A stretch of DNA of 64,000 nucleotides from Saccopteryx bilineata. Taxonomy: Eukaryota; Chordata; Mammalia; Chiroptera; Emballonuridae. The notes beneath the pieces were generated by a model, which was not told where the DNA came from, did not search any database, and saw only the letters and a program-made list of their open reading frames with translations. The stretch covers positions 169,506,296 through 169,570,295 of the forward strand of contig NC_089492.1 in NCBI RefSeq assembly GCF_036850765.1, written 5' to 3'. Every line of letters starts with the position of its first letter. The first letter of the stretch is position 1. This document shows, in pieces, positions 1 through 13,011 of this stretch. Made by a program: the position numbers and the translations under genes.

Positions 1-1784
1 CCTTCTGCAGTCACATTCACCTGCCCCTGCCCCAGAAGTACACCTGGCTGGATTTATCCAGCAGCCATGATTGCTCTGCATTCAGCTTCAGCAGATGAAT
101 CTGTAGCTCCCTGGCCAGTGCAGGGGCAGCCGTGGGCTCACATAGACACAGGTGCAGGGCAGCAGGGCAGCAGCCCAGCCTGGTTCTCACCAACAGCTCA
201 GAATCCCGCACCACCCTCTGGGCCCAGAAAGGCTCTCCAGGCTGCACTCAGCATGGCACCCAGGACTGCAGTTCTGCCTGTGCCCAGGTCTTCACGCCAT
301 GCACAGCACTAACAGCAGTATCTCGGAGGGCCATGCCTCCCAGTAGCCATCCTTCTTGCTGCCTGCCTAGCTGGCCATCTGCACCGGTCAGCACATGCAG
401 GCGATGAGACCTGGCTGAGTAGGAGACGGGGACAAGTGGCCAGGGGCCGGCCTGGAGGGGAGAAGAGGGAGACGCTCATGTCTTAGGAATGCCGTGTAGC
501 TCCATCTGGTGCTCTTGGCCGCAGAGGTCCCCGTCTGAGTCTGATGTGCACTGCTGCTCAGGGTTGTGGACCTGACACCAAGCCCAGAGCACAGCTCCTG
601 CAGGAAGCCACTAAAACCAAAGCTAAACCAGGACCCTGGGCGCAATCTGCTAAACTCTACCTGGCCTATTAAGCAACATGACAAACTCGAGATCCTTGAA
701 GAGGGTTCCTAGCCAGACAGCCACTGCCTTACCTGTAAGATGAGAAAAGTGCCACCCCCTCAAGCACAGTGCCAGAAGATATCCATTCCAGAGGTTCACT
801 GAGTGGGTGTCTTGGCTAAAGTATTTAGGAGAACTCTCAGCTGTCTAGAGTGGGCCAATTTCCCTGTCCCCCTTTTTGACTCAGCAAGCTCAGCCTCCCA
901 CAATGTAGGCCTGAGAGATTTAAGTGCCTTCTACATCAGAGATAGGGCTGGAATCTGAACCCCTTCAACTCCAAACTTCCAGTGTCAGGTATATTATCCC
1001 ATGTAATGTTGGTATGGGGAATTGTCTTTATTTGACAGAAAAAGTAACCCAGAGACTAACCCTACACAATCATACAGCTTAGAACTGAGAGGGGCAGAAA
1101 GTAAACTCCAGGCCCACCTACTGCATACACTGCTGTTCCCACCAGTGAGCAATGAGGAGAAGGTAACGGGTACAGCCAGCTCCAGAGTTCATATTTGTTT
1201 CTGCAGCTCACAAGGCCTTGTGTCCTCAGCTAATTCACTTAAATTAAGTCTCTGAGTTCAGCTCAGTTCTTCAGTTTTACAAAGGCAGGGGTAGGAAAGG
1301 GGAATGTTTGTACCTATCTTATGAAATCGTTTGGAATAGATGCACATAAAGGGTCCAAGGGCTGGCACACCATACTAGCTTACTACATTCAGTACTTTGA
1401 GTTGATAAATATGACCATGGATACTTATGGGGTTTTCAGAGCCTTGTATAAACACAGTTTCAACTGGAACCATCTAGTCATTTATTCATTCCACAGGCAT
1501 TTATTGATCCTTTACTCTGTGTCAAAGAAGGGGGCTTTCTGCCTCCAGGAGCTCACACATCAATGGGGAGACAGAGGAAGTCTAGTGCTCACACAGCAAT
1601 CAATGCGTTTTCTCAGTACAGCATTGAAGTTAGTCAGAATTTCATAGGCGTTTTTAAGCCTTTGAAGTCAGATTCTGGGTCTCTCCTGAGATTAAAGTTC
1701 CTTGACTCCTATGTTCCTAACCCATTTGTGTTTAATTCCAACTCAAGGAGGCCACTGACTTTGACATAGATAGAGTTTGGGCAA
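1..1784. other. Non-coding sequence, with possible MIR fragments
   Basis: No gene is recognisable. Open frames here are short (about 110 codons at most) and overlap each other on both strands. Stretches near 722-760 (CCTTACCTGTAAGATGAG), 895-985 and 1030-1135 resemble the core and tail of the ancient mammalian MIR SINE, but too degenerate to give boundaries. The first 700 bases are GC-rich and repeat-poor. Nothing else was identified. Confidence 0.4.
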
Positions 1785-2125
1785 GGTAGGACATTGTGCT
1801 CTGATGGAGACACGATGACACCGAGCCTGAAAAACCCATTTATTTTATATACTTAAACAAGAGGCTATTGTGCTAGAGGAGTAGAGCTGATAACTATGTA
1901 ACACTCTATCCCACAAGCATATGAGGACATCCTCAGTCTGTGGTACCACTGTTTGCCTGCTGCCCTGCTTTTGGTATCAATACCATGAACAGCCTTCAAG
2001 TTGTTTAAGGGACCTTGCCCTGCCAGGTCACTCAAGGATGAGCAGGGCCCTTCCTTTGCTCCCAGCTGCACATAGGCCAGAAGAATTCAGAGGCAGGGCT
2101 CTTTCCAGAGAACCACAGGTTAGGC
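1785..2125. repeat. 5S-array spacer-like block, unit 1
   Basis: This block matches 3915-4195 over roughly 300 bases. Shared landmarks in the same order are GACATTGTGCTC, a GAGACA..ATGAC..GAGCCTG segment, CCCTGCTTTTGG, an ATAGCCTTTCAGTTGTTT-like segment and AGGGCCCTTCCTT..GCTC. At 3915-4195 the same sequence lies just downstream (in 5S sense) of a minus-strand 5S-like segment, so this is probably spacer from another unit of the same decayed array. No 5S-like segment is visible beside this copy. Confidence 0.5.
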
Positions 2126-2699
2126 TTCATGCCATAATGGACAGAGACACTCTCCATCAGCAGGTAGGTAGGCTAAGATTCAGTGCCCCCACCAAACTGA
2201 GAAAAACTAAAAAGCAATGAAGATCTGCATGTTAGAAAGCCTGGAAAAAATTATAGTTTTAATTGAAGATTTTTGAAAAAAAGCAATAACTTCTTAGACT
2301 CCATAATTAACACATTGACCAAGATTTTTAAAATTTTTTAAATATTTGCTAAGAAACAAGATACTAAAAGCTTCTAAAATATTAGGTGATTCTGAAAAAG
2401 TTTTCACAAAACCTGGCAGGGGAGGGAGGGTTCTAAAAGATTATATTCAAACTCTGCAGAAAAAAGAATCCTGAGGTCAGAAATTGATGAAGGTCCCAAG
2501 TTGAAAGAAGGCCAGTCACGGGCAGTGTCTCCACTGGTCTGTGCTGGGTTCCCGCTTGGGAGGCCCAGGGCTGGCATATTCAGGGGCCAGCTGCTGAAAA
2601 CATTAGTTCAGAACCTAACAACCTTTGCCAGAGTGGTATGCTCATGAAAATCTCCTCACTCCTGACCCAGATGTGGCGGTGAGAGAAAAGGAAATCTTA
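2126..2699. other. No recognised feature
   Basis: AT-rich sequence (2220-2480) followed by moderately GC-rich sequence. No gene, SINE, L1 or retroviral signature was recognised on either strand. Confidence 0.4.
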
Positions 2700-3112
2700 C
2701 CTTTTGTGACAGCATGGATGGACCTGGATTTTATTCTGCTATGTGAAATAAGCCAAGCAAAAAAAGAAAAATATCATATGTACTCACATATATGTGGAAT
2801 CTAATGGACAAAGTGAACTGAGGAATGGAATAGAGGCAGAGGCAGAGTCACAGGGACCAGAGGGACAGCAGTCAGAGAAAGGGGGATAAAGGGATGGGAT
2901 CAGAGAGGGTAGGGGGATTGGTGAAACTATATATACATAACACAGATAACAGGACAGCAAGTCCTAGAGGGAAGTGGGGAGGGAGTTGGGGGCAAGGGGG
3001 CAAAGGAGGTATAAAAAGGGACACAGTGGTGTGGGGTGAGGGAGTTCTTTTCAGTGGGACACTTGAATCCATGTAAACACAATAAATTAAAAATTAATAA
3101 AAATTAAAAAAA
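2700..3112 (+). mobile_element. 5'-truncated L1, 3' end only
   Basis: Starts in the terminal ORF2 codons and L1 3'UTR (ATGGATGGACCTGGATTTTATT..GAAATAAGCCAAGC..), runs through a G-rich tract (2950-3010) and ends in an AATAAA-containing A-rich tail at 3080-3112. The same order of landmarks ends every L1 copy in this window. It is more diverged than families A and B and is probably an older L1. Target duplications were not identified. Confidence 0.75.
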
Positions 3113-3309
3113 AATCATGAGGGATTACACAGCAAAAGCTATATTAAAGGCCTAGAATTAAAAAGTAAAAAAAAAGAAACTTATTTTTGTTTTGATTTTT
3201 TAAATTCTTTCTTCAGTTTAGAAAGGAAAAACAAGAAAAGAGACAGAAAGAGGGAGATGCAGAAAAAGCCAACGCTTAAGCCACCAATCACCCACTCAAC
3301 CTGATGAGA
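3113..3309. other. A-rich stretch, no recognised feature
   Basis: Poly-A and poly-purine stretches follow the L1 tail. No gene or repeat family was recognised. Confidence 0.35.
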
Positions 3310-4300
3310 AAAGCCTGGCCAGGAGGTTCCTCAACATTCTGCCCTCAACACCCACACCGTTAATGCCTGGCATGCCAGGCCCCCTGTTAGGCACTTTCAC
3401 AAGCTCCGTGTGCCATCTGATTCATCCCTGTTGCAAGGACCAAGGCCAGGTGCTTGGGCAGCACTGCAGGGGTGTGTTCCCAGGACTCCTCTGTTTGCAT
3501 AAAGCGGAGGCACTGTGAGCCCCCAACTCTTAGTGGAGGCAGAAGAGATGCCTGGCCTCAAGTGAAGGCCTGCTCTCTGGAATGTGGGAGATCCTCCTCT
3601 TCCTGCTGCGCAGCCAAGGTCTCACAGCAAGGACCAGTTTGCAGAGAAACCTGGAGTTAGTTGCATACCTGGTGCCCAGGGATAAAGGTGAGTGGCTGCA
3701 CTCAGATCCTGGGAAGCTGGTGTGTTCTTGGTGTGGAGGAGAGGAGGGGGCTGCTCAGCATGTGCGCTCATAAGCAACAGTCCCAAGTAGGGGTGGACAA
3801 TCAGGCTGGGGCAGAGGCCAGGACCACCTCTAAGTGCTGTACCTTCCTCTACCAGTGTGGGGAAGTGAAGACCTGAGTGGCAGCAACGGAAGATGAAGGA
3901 AAACACAGAGACATAGATCAAGTTTGGGCCAGATGTGACATTGTGCTCCGATAGAGACATAATGACTCCAAGCCTGTTTTCAGCCTGGTGATTTCTTGGG
4001 GCTGAACCTGGGTCCTTTGTTATCCCAGTCTGACACTATCTGCTGTGTCCACACTGACCCTGCTTTTGGGGTCAATGTCACGAATAGCCTTTCAGTTGTT
4101 TCAGTGAGTGACCTGGCATTCAAGGCAGAGGAGGGCCCTTCCTTGGCTCTCAGCTGCAAGTAGGCTGGACACATTCGGATGCAGTGGCTCTCTCCTGCTG
4201 CCCCCGGCATGTGTGGGGGCACGCGTCCCTGTGACCAAGGCAAAAAGAAAATACAAAACAAAAATAAAAATCAGAAAGAAAGAAAAGATGGGTGGAGGCG
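3310..4300. repeat. 5S-array spacer-like block, unit 2
   Basis: The part from 3320 to 3790 is a diverged copy of 11390-12015. Shared landmarks in order are GGCATGCCA..CCCCTGTTAGGCACT, a GCACTGCAGGGGTGTGTTCCCAGG-like run, GAGCCCCCAACTCT, CTCTCTGGAATGTGGGAGAT, CTGGAGTTAGTTGCA and CTCAGCA.GTGC.CTCATA. The part from 3915 to 4195 is related to 1785-2125. A minus-strand 5S-like segment follows directly. I read this as the spacer of a former 5S rDNA-type tandem unit of about 1.1 kb. Confidence 0.55.
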
Positions 4301-4423
4301 AAAGCCTGCAATGGCCCTGTATTACCAGGCAGTCTCCCATCCAGGTACTAAGGAGGCCTGCACCTCCGAACCTTCACAAGATCACGTGAGATCAGGCTGT
4401 TTCAGGATGGTATGACCGCAGAC
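4301..4423 (-). pseudogene. 5S rRNA-like pseudogene, copy 1
   Basis: The reverse complement resembles mammalian 5S rRNA along its whole ~120-base length. Recognisable pieces on the plus strand are CAGGCAGTCTCCCATCCAGG (GATGGGAGAC on the sense strand, a diagnostic 5S stretch), GGTACTAA..AGGCC, and AGATCA.GCTGTTTCAGGATG. The internal promoter region carries many substitutions and a disturbed segment around 4355-4380, so transcription by RNA polymerase III is doubtful. It lies between repeated spacer-like blocks, which suggests a decayed rDNA-type unit rather than an isolated retrocopy. Confidence 0.75.
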
Positions 4424-4897
4424 TCTTGAGGGCTGCCTCCTGGTGGCCCAAAAAGAAACACCTGGCCTCCAGGTCTCCTCACCGTTCTGCACTTCATGTG
4501 AGTGGGCATGTCTGGGGCCCCTGTGTCGTTCGCACTCACACAAGCTCTGCATGGCACTGGTTTCTTCTCTCTGTCTCAGCTTCCCTTGGGTGGCCGAGTT
4601 CGCTGCCTCAGGGATCAGACCGGTTTGAAAAGAAGCCTGGAGTTAGCTGCACACCAGGCGCCTAGGGATTGAGGAGAGTGGCAGGACGTGACTCCTAGGT
4701 GGCAGATGTGCACGATGGAGCACAGGAGGGGAGGAAGTAGCTCAGGCCCAGTGCTCATGGGCGACCAGGAAACACCTGAGTGGACTGCCAGGCTCTGTGA
4801 AGTGGACAGGGCCACCTAAAAGTGCTGTGCCTTGGGTGTGTGTAGGGTATGCAACCCTGTGGCCAAGGCCAAAGAAAAATAGGGGGTGGGGGGAGGC
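4424..4897. repeat. 5S-array spacer-like block, unit 3 (shortened)
   Basis: Starts like 11345-11480 (CTGCCTCC.GTGG, then GGCCTCCAGGTCTCCTCAC) and ends like the other units (CTGGAGTTAGCTGCACACC, a GGAGGAAGTAGCTCAG segment). Compared with unit 2 it lacks several hundred bases in the middle. A minus-strand 5S-like sequence follows immediately at 4898. Confidence 0.55.
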
Positions 4898-4968
4898 AAA
4901 ACCTACAGCACCAGGTATTCCCAGGCGGTCTCCCATCCAGGTACTAACCAGGCCTAACCCTGCTTAGC
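4898..4968 (-). pseudogene. 5S rRNA-like pseudogene, copy 2, 3' part
   Basis: The plus strand reads CCTACAGCACCAGGTATTCC then CAGGCGGTCTCCCATCCAGG then TACTAACCAGGCC, nearly identical to the reverse complement of the 3' part of mammalian 5S rRNA. The copy stops at GCTTAGC (4962-4968), where transposon sequence starts. The rest of this 5S copy lies at 11283-11344, so one 5S-like unit has been split by about 6.3 kb. Confidence 0.85.
4956..4968. repeat. Left copy of a 13-bp duplication
   Basis: AACCCTGCTTAGC at 4956-4968 recurs exactly at 11283-11295. It belongs to the 5S-like sequence and lies on both sides of the composite insert 4969-11282, as expected of an L1-type target-site duplication. 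Followed by a T-run, it fits the 3' (poly-A) end of a minus-strand L1 insertion. Confidence 0.7.
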
Positions 4969-5405
4969 CTTTTTTTTTTTATAAATAAATTTTTATTTTA
5001 ATGGGGTAACATCAATAAATCAGGGTACATATATTCAAAGAAAACATTTCCAGGTTATCTTGTCATTTAGTTCTGTTGCATACCCATCACCCAAAGAGAG
5101 ATCATCCTCCGTCACCCTCTATCCAGTTTTCTCTGTATCCCTCTCCCTCGCCCTCTCCCTCCTCCCCCCCCCCTAACCACCACACTCCTGTCTGTGTCTC
5201 TTAGTCTCGCTTTTATGTCCCACCAATGTATGGAATCCTGCAGTTCTTGTTTTTTTCTGATTCACTTATTTCACTCCGCATAATGTTATCAAGATTCCAC
5301 CAATCTGCTGTAAGTGATCCGATGTCATCATTTCTTCTAGCTGAATAGTATACCATGGTGTATATGTGTCCCATCTTCTTTATCCAGTCTTCTATTATTT
5401 TTTAC
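4969..5405 (-). mobile_element. Family A L1, 3' end only
   Basis: Begins with a T-run (complement of the A-tail), then TTAATGGGGTAACATCAATAA, the pyrimidine-rich complement of the L1 3' G-rich tract (5145-5175), and the complement of the last ORF2 codons up to about 5400. The terminal sequence matches the family A copies at 17822 and 31140. The body is cut off near 5405, where retrovirus-like sequence starts. Confidence 0.85.
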
Positions 5406-6480
5406 AGTGATTAAAAGCCTTTAAGCAAACTCTTGCCCCATACAGCAAGAATCCCTAAAAGAGTAGTGTCCTTAACATGTTCACCAAGTCCAAGTTGGCC
5501 CCATCACCATGCCAAATCCCTGAAAAATGCAACCCAACCACAGTTCAGTCTGTTAGGAGCTGTCACAGGGAGCAGGAGTCCAGGAAAAGTCCACATCCAG
5601 GAAAAGTCCGCATGGCACTGGAATTATTGTCACCATTCTATACTTTGCAGCTCATGTCTAAGTCCCAATGACCGCTGCTTCTAGCTGGTAATGATTCAGG
5701 TAGACTGGAAAAGCCATTTGCAGCATGCGTGGATATGGAGCTTCTGTTCTCCTCTGCCTGGAGAGATGAGACCAGGTTGCTTTTCCCTGGAGCTCTGTGA
5801 CTGTGGCATGATAAAGAGAACCTTGGGATACACTAAGCTGGGTGGCAAAGGTAGATTCATAATAGAAGTTGGCAAAAAGGGGAAAGAGAGCTCTAAATTA
5901 AGACTAGGTCCCAGCCTAAAATATGAATGGGGCATTGAGGAAGGAGGAATAAAGGAAAACTATATATTAAAACAAAGCAGCAGAAAATAGGACTATCAAC
6001 ACCCACAACAGAGATCTTTGACAGAAGAATAAAAAACCTGACTATTCAGGCAAAACATAGTTAAGTGGCCCTTGTGCAAATGAGATCAGTTTACCTGCTT
6101 CTTGGAAGAAATACCCTAGGCTCATCCACAGTGTCGTAGATGGGGCCGATGGCCCTGGGCACCTTCAGCCTTCAGTGGCAAACCCCAGCTTTCTGGTCAA
6201 GGTTAGGTCATAGGTGGCTGGAGCAGGGCTGGAAGAGACTGAACCCTCCCTTAGAGGAGCAAGGGGGAAGCCTACCTTCCAGTGTCCCTGTTTCCTCACA
6301 GCAGAGGCATGTAAGCCTGGCAGGCTTTAGCTCAATGACTTTCCTTTCCACTATTGAAGCAGGACCCAGATGGCATCCTATGAGACCCCTTTGGGGCATT
6401 GGAGCCTTTAAGGGTGTATCCTAAAAGCTGGTAGTTCCCCTGATCTCTATTGGGTTTTTTCTGCCTCTAGGTATCTTAAA
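5406..6480 (-). pseudogene. Endogenous retrovirus remnant, class I-like gag/protease
   Basis: The minus strand carries a weak zinc-knuckle-like cysteine pair (CLCC) around 6285-6310. Further downstream on the same strand, around 5895-5935, is a CPIHILGWDL-like segment resembling the C-terminal part of a gammaretroviral-type protease. Several stops and shifts interrupt both. Their order, lying downstream of an integrase remnant on the same strand, shows that this is a different element from the neighbour at 6560-7660. Identification rests on short motifs, so confidence is low. The segment nearest 5410-5640 was not assigned. Confidence 0.4.
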
Positions 6481-6559
6481 AGCCATGCTCAGAAGATCTC
6501 ACTGAGGGGTTTGAGGATCCCCATCTGCCTATATAAATCTTTTCCATATACCTGGAGCT

Positions 6560-7660
6560 ATTTGGATAAAGATTGTAAGCATGACAAAATACAGTAAATG
6601 CTTTTGCTCCATATGCAGGAGCATTTTCAGTTTAGCCAGTTTAGGAAATTCAATAATAGAACAATGCATACAGACAATGAGGTACAGCATGCTTAGCAGC
6701 CTCTCCTGTTCTGACAGAGGTTACTATAGATCAGAAATATGTATCCACTGTAATGTGGACATACGACTGTTTGCCAAATGAAGGTATATGAGTAACATCC
6801 ATCTGCCAAAGTTGTCCTGGTAGGGGTCCTTGAGGGTTAACTCCAAATGAAGGGGCAGATTGTAGTACAGGACCACTTGGACAGGACTTCCCAATCTGCC
6901 GTGCTGCTTCCCGAGAAAGTTGAAACTGTTTACACCAGGCTGCAGCGTTCTGGTGATGAATAGTATGAGACTGACTTGCTTGGTCTGTCAGGGTTGCTCC
7001 ATATAATTTCTTTTGGGTAGCTTGATCAACAAGGGCATTCCTAGGCCCTGGCTGGTTGGCTCAGTGGTAGAGCATTGGCCTGGTGTGCAGGATTCCTGGG
7101 TTCGATTCCCAGTCAGAGCACACAGAAGAAGCGCCCATCTGCTTCTCCACACCTCCCCCTCTCCTTCCTCTCTGTCTCTCTCTTCCCCTACTGCAGTCAA
7201 GGCTCCACCAGAGCAAAGCCACCCCAGGCACTAAGGATGGCCCCATAGCCTCTGCCTCAGGTGCTAGAATGGCTCTGGTTGCAACAGAGCAACACCCCAG
7301 ATAGGCAGAGCATTCCCCCCTGGTAGGCACACTAGGTGGATCCCGGTGAGGCGCATGTGGGAGTCTGTCTGACTGCCTCCCCATTTCCATCTTCAGAAAA
7401 ATACAAAAAATAAGTAAATAAAAGAAAAAAAAAGGGCATTCCCTTGTGCTAAAGCTCCAGGGAGCATGGAGTGAGCTTGAGTATGTCCTATGAAACATGG
7501 AGCTCTATGTTGACATATAAGTCTTTGAAGAAGGAGGAACTGCTGAAATAGTTCATCAGCATTTGTCCCTAAGACAGCAGTCTTTATAGTGGAAACACCA
7601 TAAGTAAATATTTGCTGTCTGTCTATAGATTAAAGGGGGAATATGGCAAATGCTGAAAAG
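6560..7660 (-). pseudogene. Endogenous retrovirus remnant, class II-like pol (RNase H-integrase)
   Basis: Read on the minus strand from 7660 downwards, a TDSKY-type RNase H segment (around 7610-7640) is followed, beyond an inserted SINE, by integrase. The integrase shows a MDVTHIP segment at about 6785-6812 and then HITVDTY, typical of betaretrovirus-like (class II) integrase cores. Several stop codons and shifts are present, including a stop right after the HITVDTY segment. The RNase H and integrase parts are in normal order and were contiguous before the SINE at 7044-7431. No LTR belonging to this element was found. Confidence 0.65.
7044..7431 (+). mobile_element. tRNA-derived SINE, type 1
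   Basis: Head CCCTGGCTGGTTGGCTCAGT with RNA polymerase III A box (TGGCTCAGTGG) and B box (GGTTCGATTCC), then the body with CATCTGCTTCTCCAC, a pyrimidine stretch and GGGAGTCTGTCTGACTG, ending in an A-rich tail. It is flanked by the 11-bp direct repeat AAGGGCATTCC at 7031-7041 and 7432-7442. It interrupts a retroviral pol remnant. Nearly full-length and only moderately diverged from the copy at 59694. Confidence 0.93.
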
Positions 7661-7664
7661 CCAT

Positions 7665-9955
<2,291 letters not shown>

Positions 9956-11195
9956 AGGGCACTGGCAAGCACCTTTGCTCAACTGCGGGTCTCCGCCTGT
10001 TTCGGGGCTTTCGCCCTGCCCTTGCAGGAGGAGCCTGCTCAAGGAACAGCTGCTAGCCTTGGCTCTACCGCTGGGCAGAACTGCGTGCCCAAGCTTAGCT
10101 CAGTAGCGGAACTCCGCCTCTTCTGGGCTTTTGGCTCCACCCCCATGGGAGGAGCCGGCTCCCAAGTCAGACTGCAAGCCTGGGTTGCAGGAGCGGGGCA
10201 AGGCTCTGCTCCTGTGCCCTTGCTCAGGGGCTGGTCTCCACCCTCTCCGGAGTTCCTGCCCTTCTCCTGCAGGCTGGATTATAGGCTGCTGGCAGCTGAG
10301 CTTGACCACTTTTGCATGCCCCCTTCTCCCCAGCTGGGCAAGATTGAGCTCACACCTGAGCCCAGTGGTGGCCAGCTGGCTTCCGCCCCTGCCAGCAGAA
10401 CCACACTTTTGTCTCCCACTGCCTCCTGCCCTCCGGCGAGCCCTCAGCTGCGTGGGTGGGGGCGTTGCAGCTTGGACCCTAAGACTCACTTCTGTAGACC
10501 CAAAAGCTCCCTCCTTCTATGCAACTCTGCTCTGAATGCCGCGAGGGAGCTTGTTTGGCTGCTCTCCTGCTTCCCTTTGCTGGTATTGCTGTTTCCGGAG
10601 GAAATATTAACTTCAGCTTTGGGGAGTGACTCATCCCAGGGGTTAGGGTGGCTATCTCCCAAAATGTTTCTCCCTGTGCCTCCGAGATTACACTCTCTTC
10701 CTGTTACTCTGCTATTCTCCTCTCTCCCTGACCCCCAGAGCCCCGGGTGGGTGGTTGTGAGAGAGATGTTCTGCGCGGTCCCTTTAAGAAGGATCCTGGG
10801 TCTGAGAAATCAGACTCTTTCTCACAAACAGTATCCTGACTTGTTTCCAGCTAAATACTGTCCTTATGCCTCTTCTGGGCTCTGGGGCTGCAGGCTGGGG
10901 CTTTGTTCCTGGGGATCAGGACCCTTCCCCCTCTGCTAAACTCACTTCCTGCCACACGAGTCTCTCCCAGCTGCCATTCACTCCGGGGAGCTGGGCAGCC
11001 CTCTCCGCATTTCCACTTTTCCTACCAGTCTCGGTGTGGCTTCTTCAGTGTTCCTTGGTTGAAGAGTCCTCTTAGTTTAGTCCAAAGTTGGTTTTTCCAG
11101 ATGATAGTTCTTAAAATTAGTTTGTAATCCACCTTGGTTCTGGGAGGTAGATGTTGGTACGTCCGCCTATTCCAGCACCATCTAGTCTCTCCGTC
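9956..11195 (-). mobile_element. Family B-like L1 5'UTR (GC-rich)
   Basis: GC-rich sequence whose right end (10990-11195) matches the 5' end of the family B L1 at 43580-43780. Shared landmarks are CCTACCAG, TGTGGCTTCTTC, TGTTCCTTGGTT, AGTTGGTTTTTC, TTAATTTGTA-like and CACCATCT. In sense this is the L1 start reading leftwards. The inner part (9956-10980) is richer in G+C than the 925-bp 5'UTR at 42856-43780 and may belong to another subfamily. A 333-codon frame lies open on the opposite strand; see the findings. Confidence 0.7.
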
Positions 11196-11282
11196 TTACT
11201 TATTTGTAAGTCCCAGCTTACTGCCTGTGGTGGCGCAGTGGATCAAGCATCGACCTGGAACACTGAGGTCACCGATTTCAAA
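11196..11282 (+). mobile_element. Head fragment of a type 2 tRNA-derived SINE
   Basis: CTGCCTGTGGTGGCGCAGTG is the head of the type 2 SINE; it continues GATCAAGCATCGACCTGGA and CTGAGGTCACCGATTTC. Only about 60 bases are present before the sequence becomes 5S-like at 11283. The junction lies at AAACCCTG, which the SINE (compare the complement at 62400-62500) and the 5S-like sequence share, so microhomology may have placed the breakpoint. Bases 11196-11220 are unassigned. Confidence 0.7.
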
Positions 11283-11344
11283 AACCCTGCTTAGCTTTTG
11301 AGATCAGACAAGATCAGACGTGTTCAGGGTGGTAAGGCCTTAGA
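11283..11344 (-). pseudogene. 5S rRNA-like pseudogene, copy 2, 5' part
   Basis: The plus strand reads AACCCTGCTTAGCTTTTGAG, then ATCAGACAAGATCAGACGTG and TTCAGGGTGGTAAGGCCTTA, which is the reverse complement of the 5' half of mammalian 5S rRNA with few changes. It completes the 5S copy that breaks at 4968. The first 13 bases duplicate 4956-4968. Differences from the expected 5S sequence include loss of CpGs, as expected of a silenced pseudogene. Confidence 0.85.
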
Positions 11345-12020
11345 TGCCTGACTGCTGCCTCCAGTGGTTCAAGAAGAAATGCCTGGCCTCCAGGTCTCCT
11401 CACTGCTTTGTGCCCATGTGCCTGGGCATGCCAAGTCCCCTGTTAGGCACTCCCACAAGCTCTGCTGCCATCTGTTTCATCCCTGCCGCCGCCATTTTCC
11501 ATGGGCTTCCAAGAGAGCTTCCTCACCTCCCTGTCATTATTCCTGGGAGCCGAAAGTGTGCCCACCCACCCAGACGGTGGGAACTGGAGCAAGGGTCAGG
11601 CATCTCAGTGACACAGCAACTTGCAGAAGTGTAATTGGGGGAGGGCTGAAAATGGGAGGACAAGGGCCAGTGTCAGTTGCCTGGGCAGCTGTGCAGGGAT
11701 GTGTTCCCAGGTCTCCTTCGCTTGCTTAGTAATGAGTGGTCTAAGTGGTGGCTCTGGGAGCCCCCAACTCTGTGTGGGGGCAAAGAGACACCTGGCCCCA
11801 GGTGAGGACGTGCTCTCCGGAATGTGGGAGATCTGCCTCTCCCTGCTTGGTGGCCAAGGTTGCGCTGCAAGAACCAGTTTGTAGAGGAGTCTGGAGTTAG
11901 TTGCACACCCAGAGCCCAGTGATAAAGGGGAGTGGTAGGACCCTGCTCTTGGGCAGCTGGTGTGCTTGGTGGCATGGAGGAGAGGGGAAGCAGCTCAGCA
12001 CGTGCACTCATAGGCACGTG
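11345..12020. repeat. 5S-array spacer-like block, unit 4
   Basis: Diverged copy of 4430-4500 and 3320-3790, giving a third spacer-like unit next to a 5S-like segment. It includes GGCCTCCAGGTCTCCTCAC, CCCCTGTTAGGCACT, GAGCCCCCAACTCT, CCGGAATGTGGGAGAT, CTGGAGTTAGTTGCACACCC and CAGCTCAGCACGTGCACTCA. No further 5S-like segment appears to the right within the next kilobase. Confidence 0.55.
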
Positions 12021-12820
12021 CACAGCCTAGTTCCAGTTTCAGGCACCTTTGGTGCTCAGCCTGCATCTCACACTGTAACTCTTGAGAGAGGTCAACCCTC
12101 ATCTTCAGCATTCATTCCAGTTCAAGCTGTCAGTGGTTCTCAGGCTCTAGCCTGACTAGCAGTTTTTGAATCTTAAACTCTCCAGTGACTGTTCTAGCTC
12201 ATGCTGTTGTTGGCATTCAGTCTGCAGCTCATACTGGAGCTTTTGACCTCAGGCAGCCTCTCACACAGAGCTCTCATTTTCTTTTTCCAGGGCTGGAAAA
12301 AGCACCCAGCTGATGGCACCCAAAAATACAGCCATGGAGATTCATATGCTGGAGAACAAAGACCACTCCTCTACCCCATCCTTCAAGGGTATTGGCATCT
12401 CCACACTGATCTGATCCACATCTTGCCCACTATGCCAAATGTAAGTCTGTTGGTTGAAGCCAAGCAGGTTCGTACTGAACTCAGGCAGATGGTAGAGAAA
12501 CTGTGGACTCAAAAAGTGTCAGGCCATACCCATTTATTGTAGGCCTACAGAGACAGGAGAGCAAATAAACAAAGAAAATTCTGCTTTTTTCAGTGGAGGG
12601 GAAGGGATCAGGAAAACTGCTCCTCGTGGTGACAGTTGAGGAAATCAGGAAACCAAACCTCACAGTGGTAGGAAAGCAATCTAGCCGAATCAGCCCTGAG
12701 GGAAGCCACCCATACCTTTTTATAGACACACACGTGGCTTTTTTCCACATGCTAGTGCAATAATTGTGCAAAGTGCTTGCAGTCCGGAAACTAGGGAGCA
12801 AGCCTAGTGCACCAGCTTTT
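12021..12820. other. No recognised feature
   Basis: Repeat-poor sequence. Frames of about 113 codons on the plus strand (12201-12542) and 114 on the minus strand (12481-12825) overlap and show no recognisable motif. It may contain old LTR sequence, but I could not support that. Confidence 0.35.
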
Positions 12821-13010
12821 CCCACATCTCTGTGTGTTAAAGCATTGTTCTGAAATTAGAAGTTTGCCAGTTTAATCTCCTGTCAGGGCAATAAAGGGGA
12901 AGCAACCAATTAATGAATGATTAAGTGGCACAAAATTTTGCTTACCCCTCCCTTCACTCTCCCTTTCTCTTTCTGTCTCTAAAAAAAATCAATAAAAAAT
13001 AAATAATTAA
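12821..13010 (+). mobile_element. Degenerate tRNA-derived SINE
   Basis: A diverged B-box-like GTTTGCCAGTTTAATCTCC with CTGTCAGGGCA, then AAGCAACCAATTAATGAATG, a pyrimidine-rich tract (12945-12980) and an A-rich tail. The internal order is the complement of that at 33750-33925, so these are probably the same SINE family. Confidence 0.55.
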
Positions 13011-13011
13011 G

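Noticed and set aside
4301..4423. Functional 5S rRNA gene
   Set aside because: Too many substitutions, including in the internal promoter region, and a disturbed central part.
7061..7498. 145-codon minus-strand frame
   Set aside because: It lies entirely within the type 1 SINE and its target site; similar frames occur antisense in other copies of this SINE (15473, 59710).
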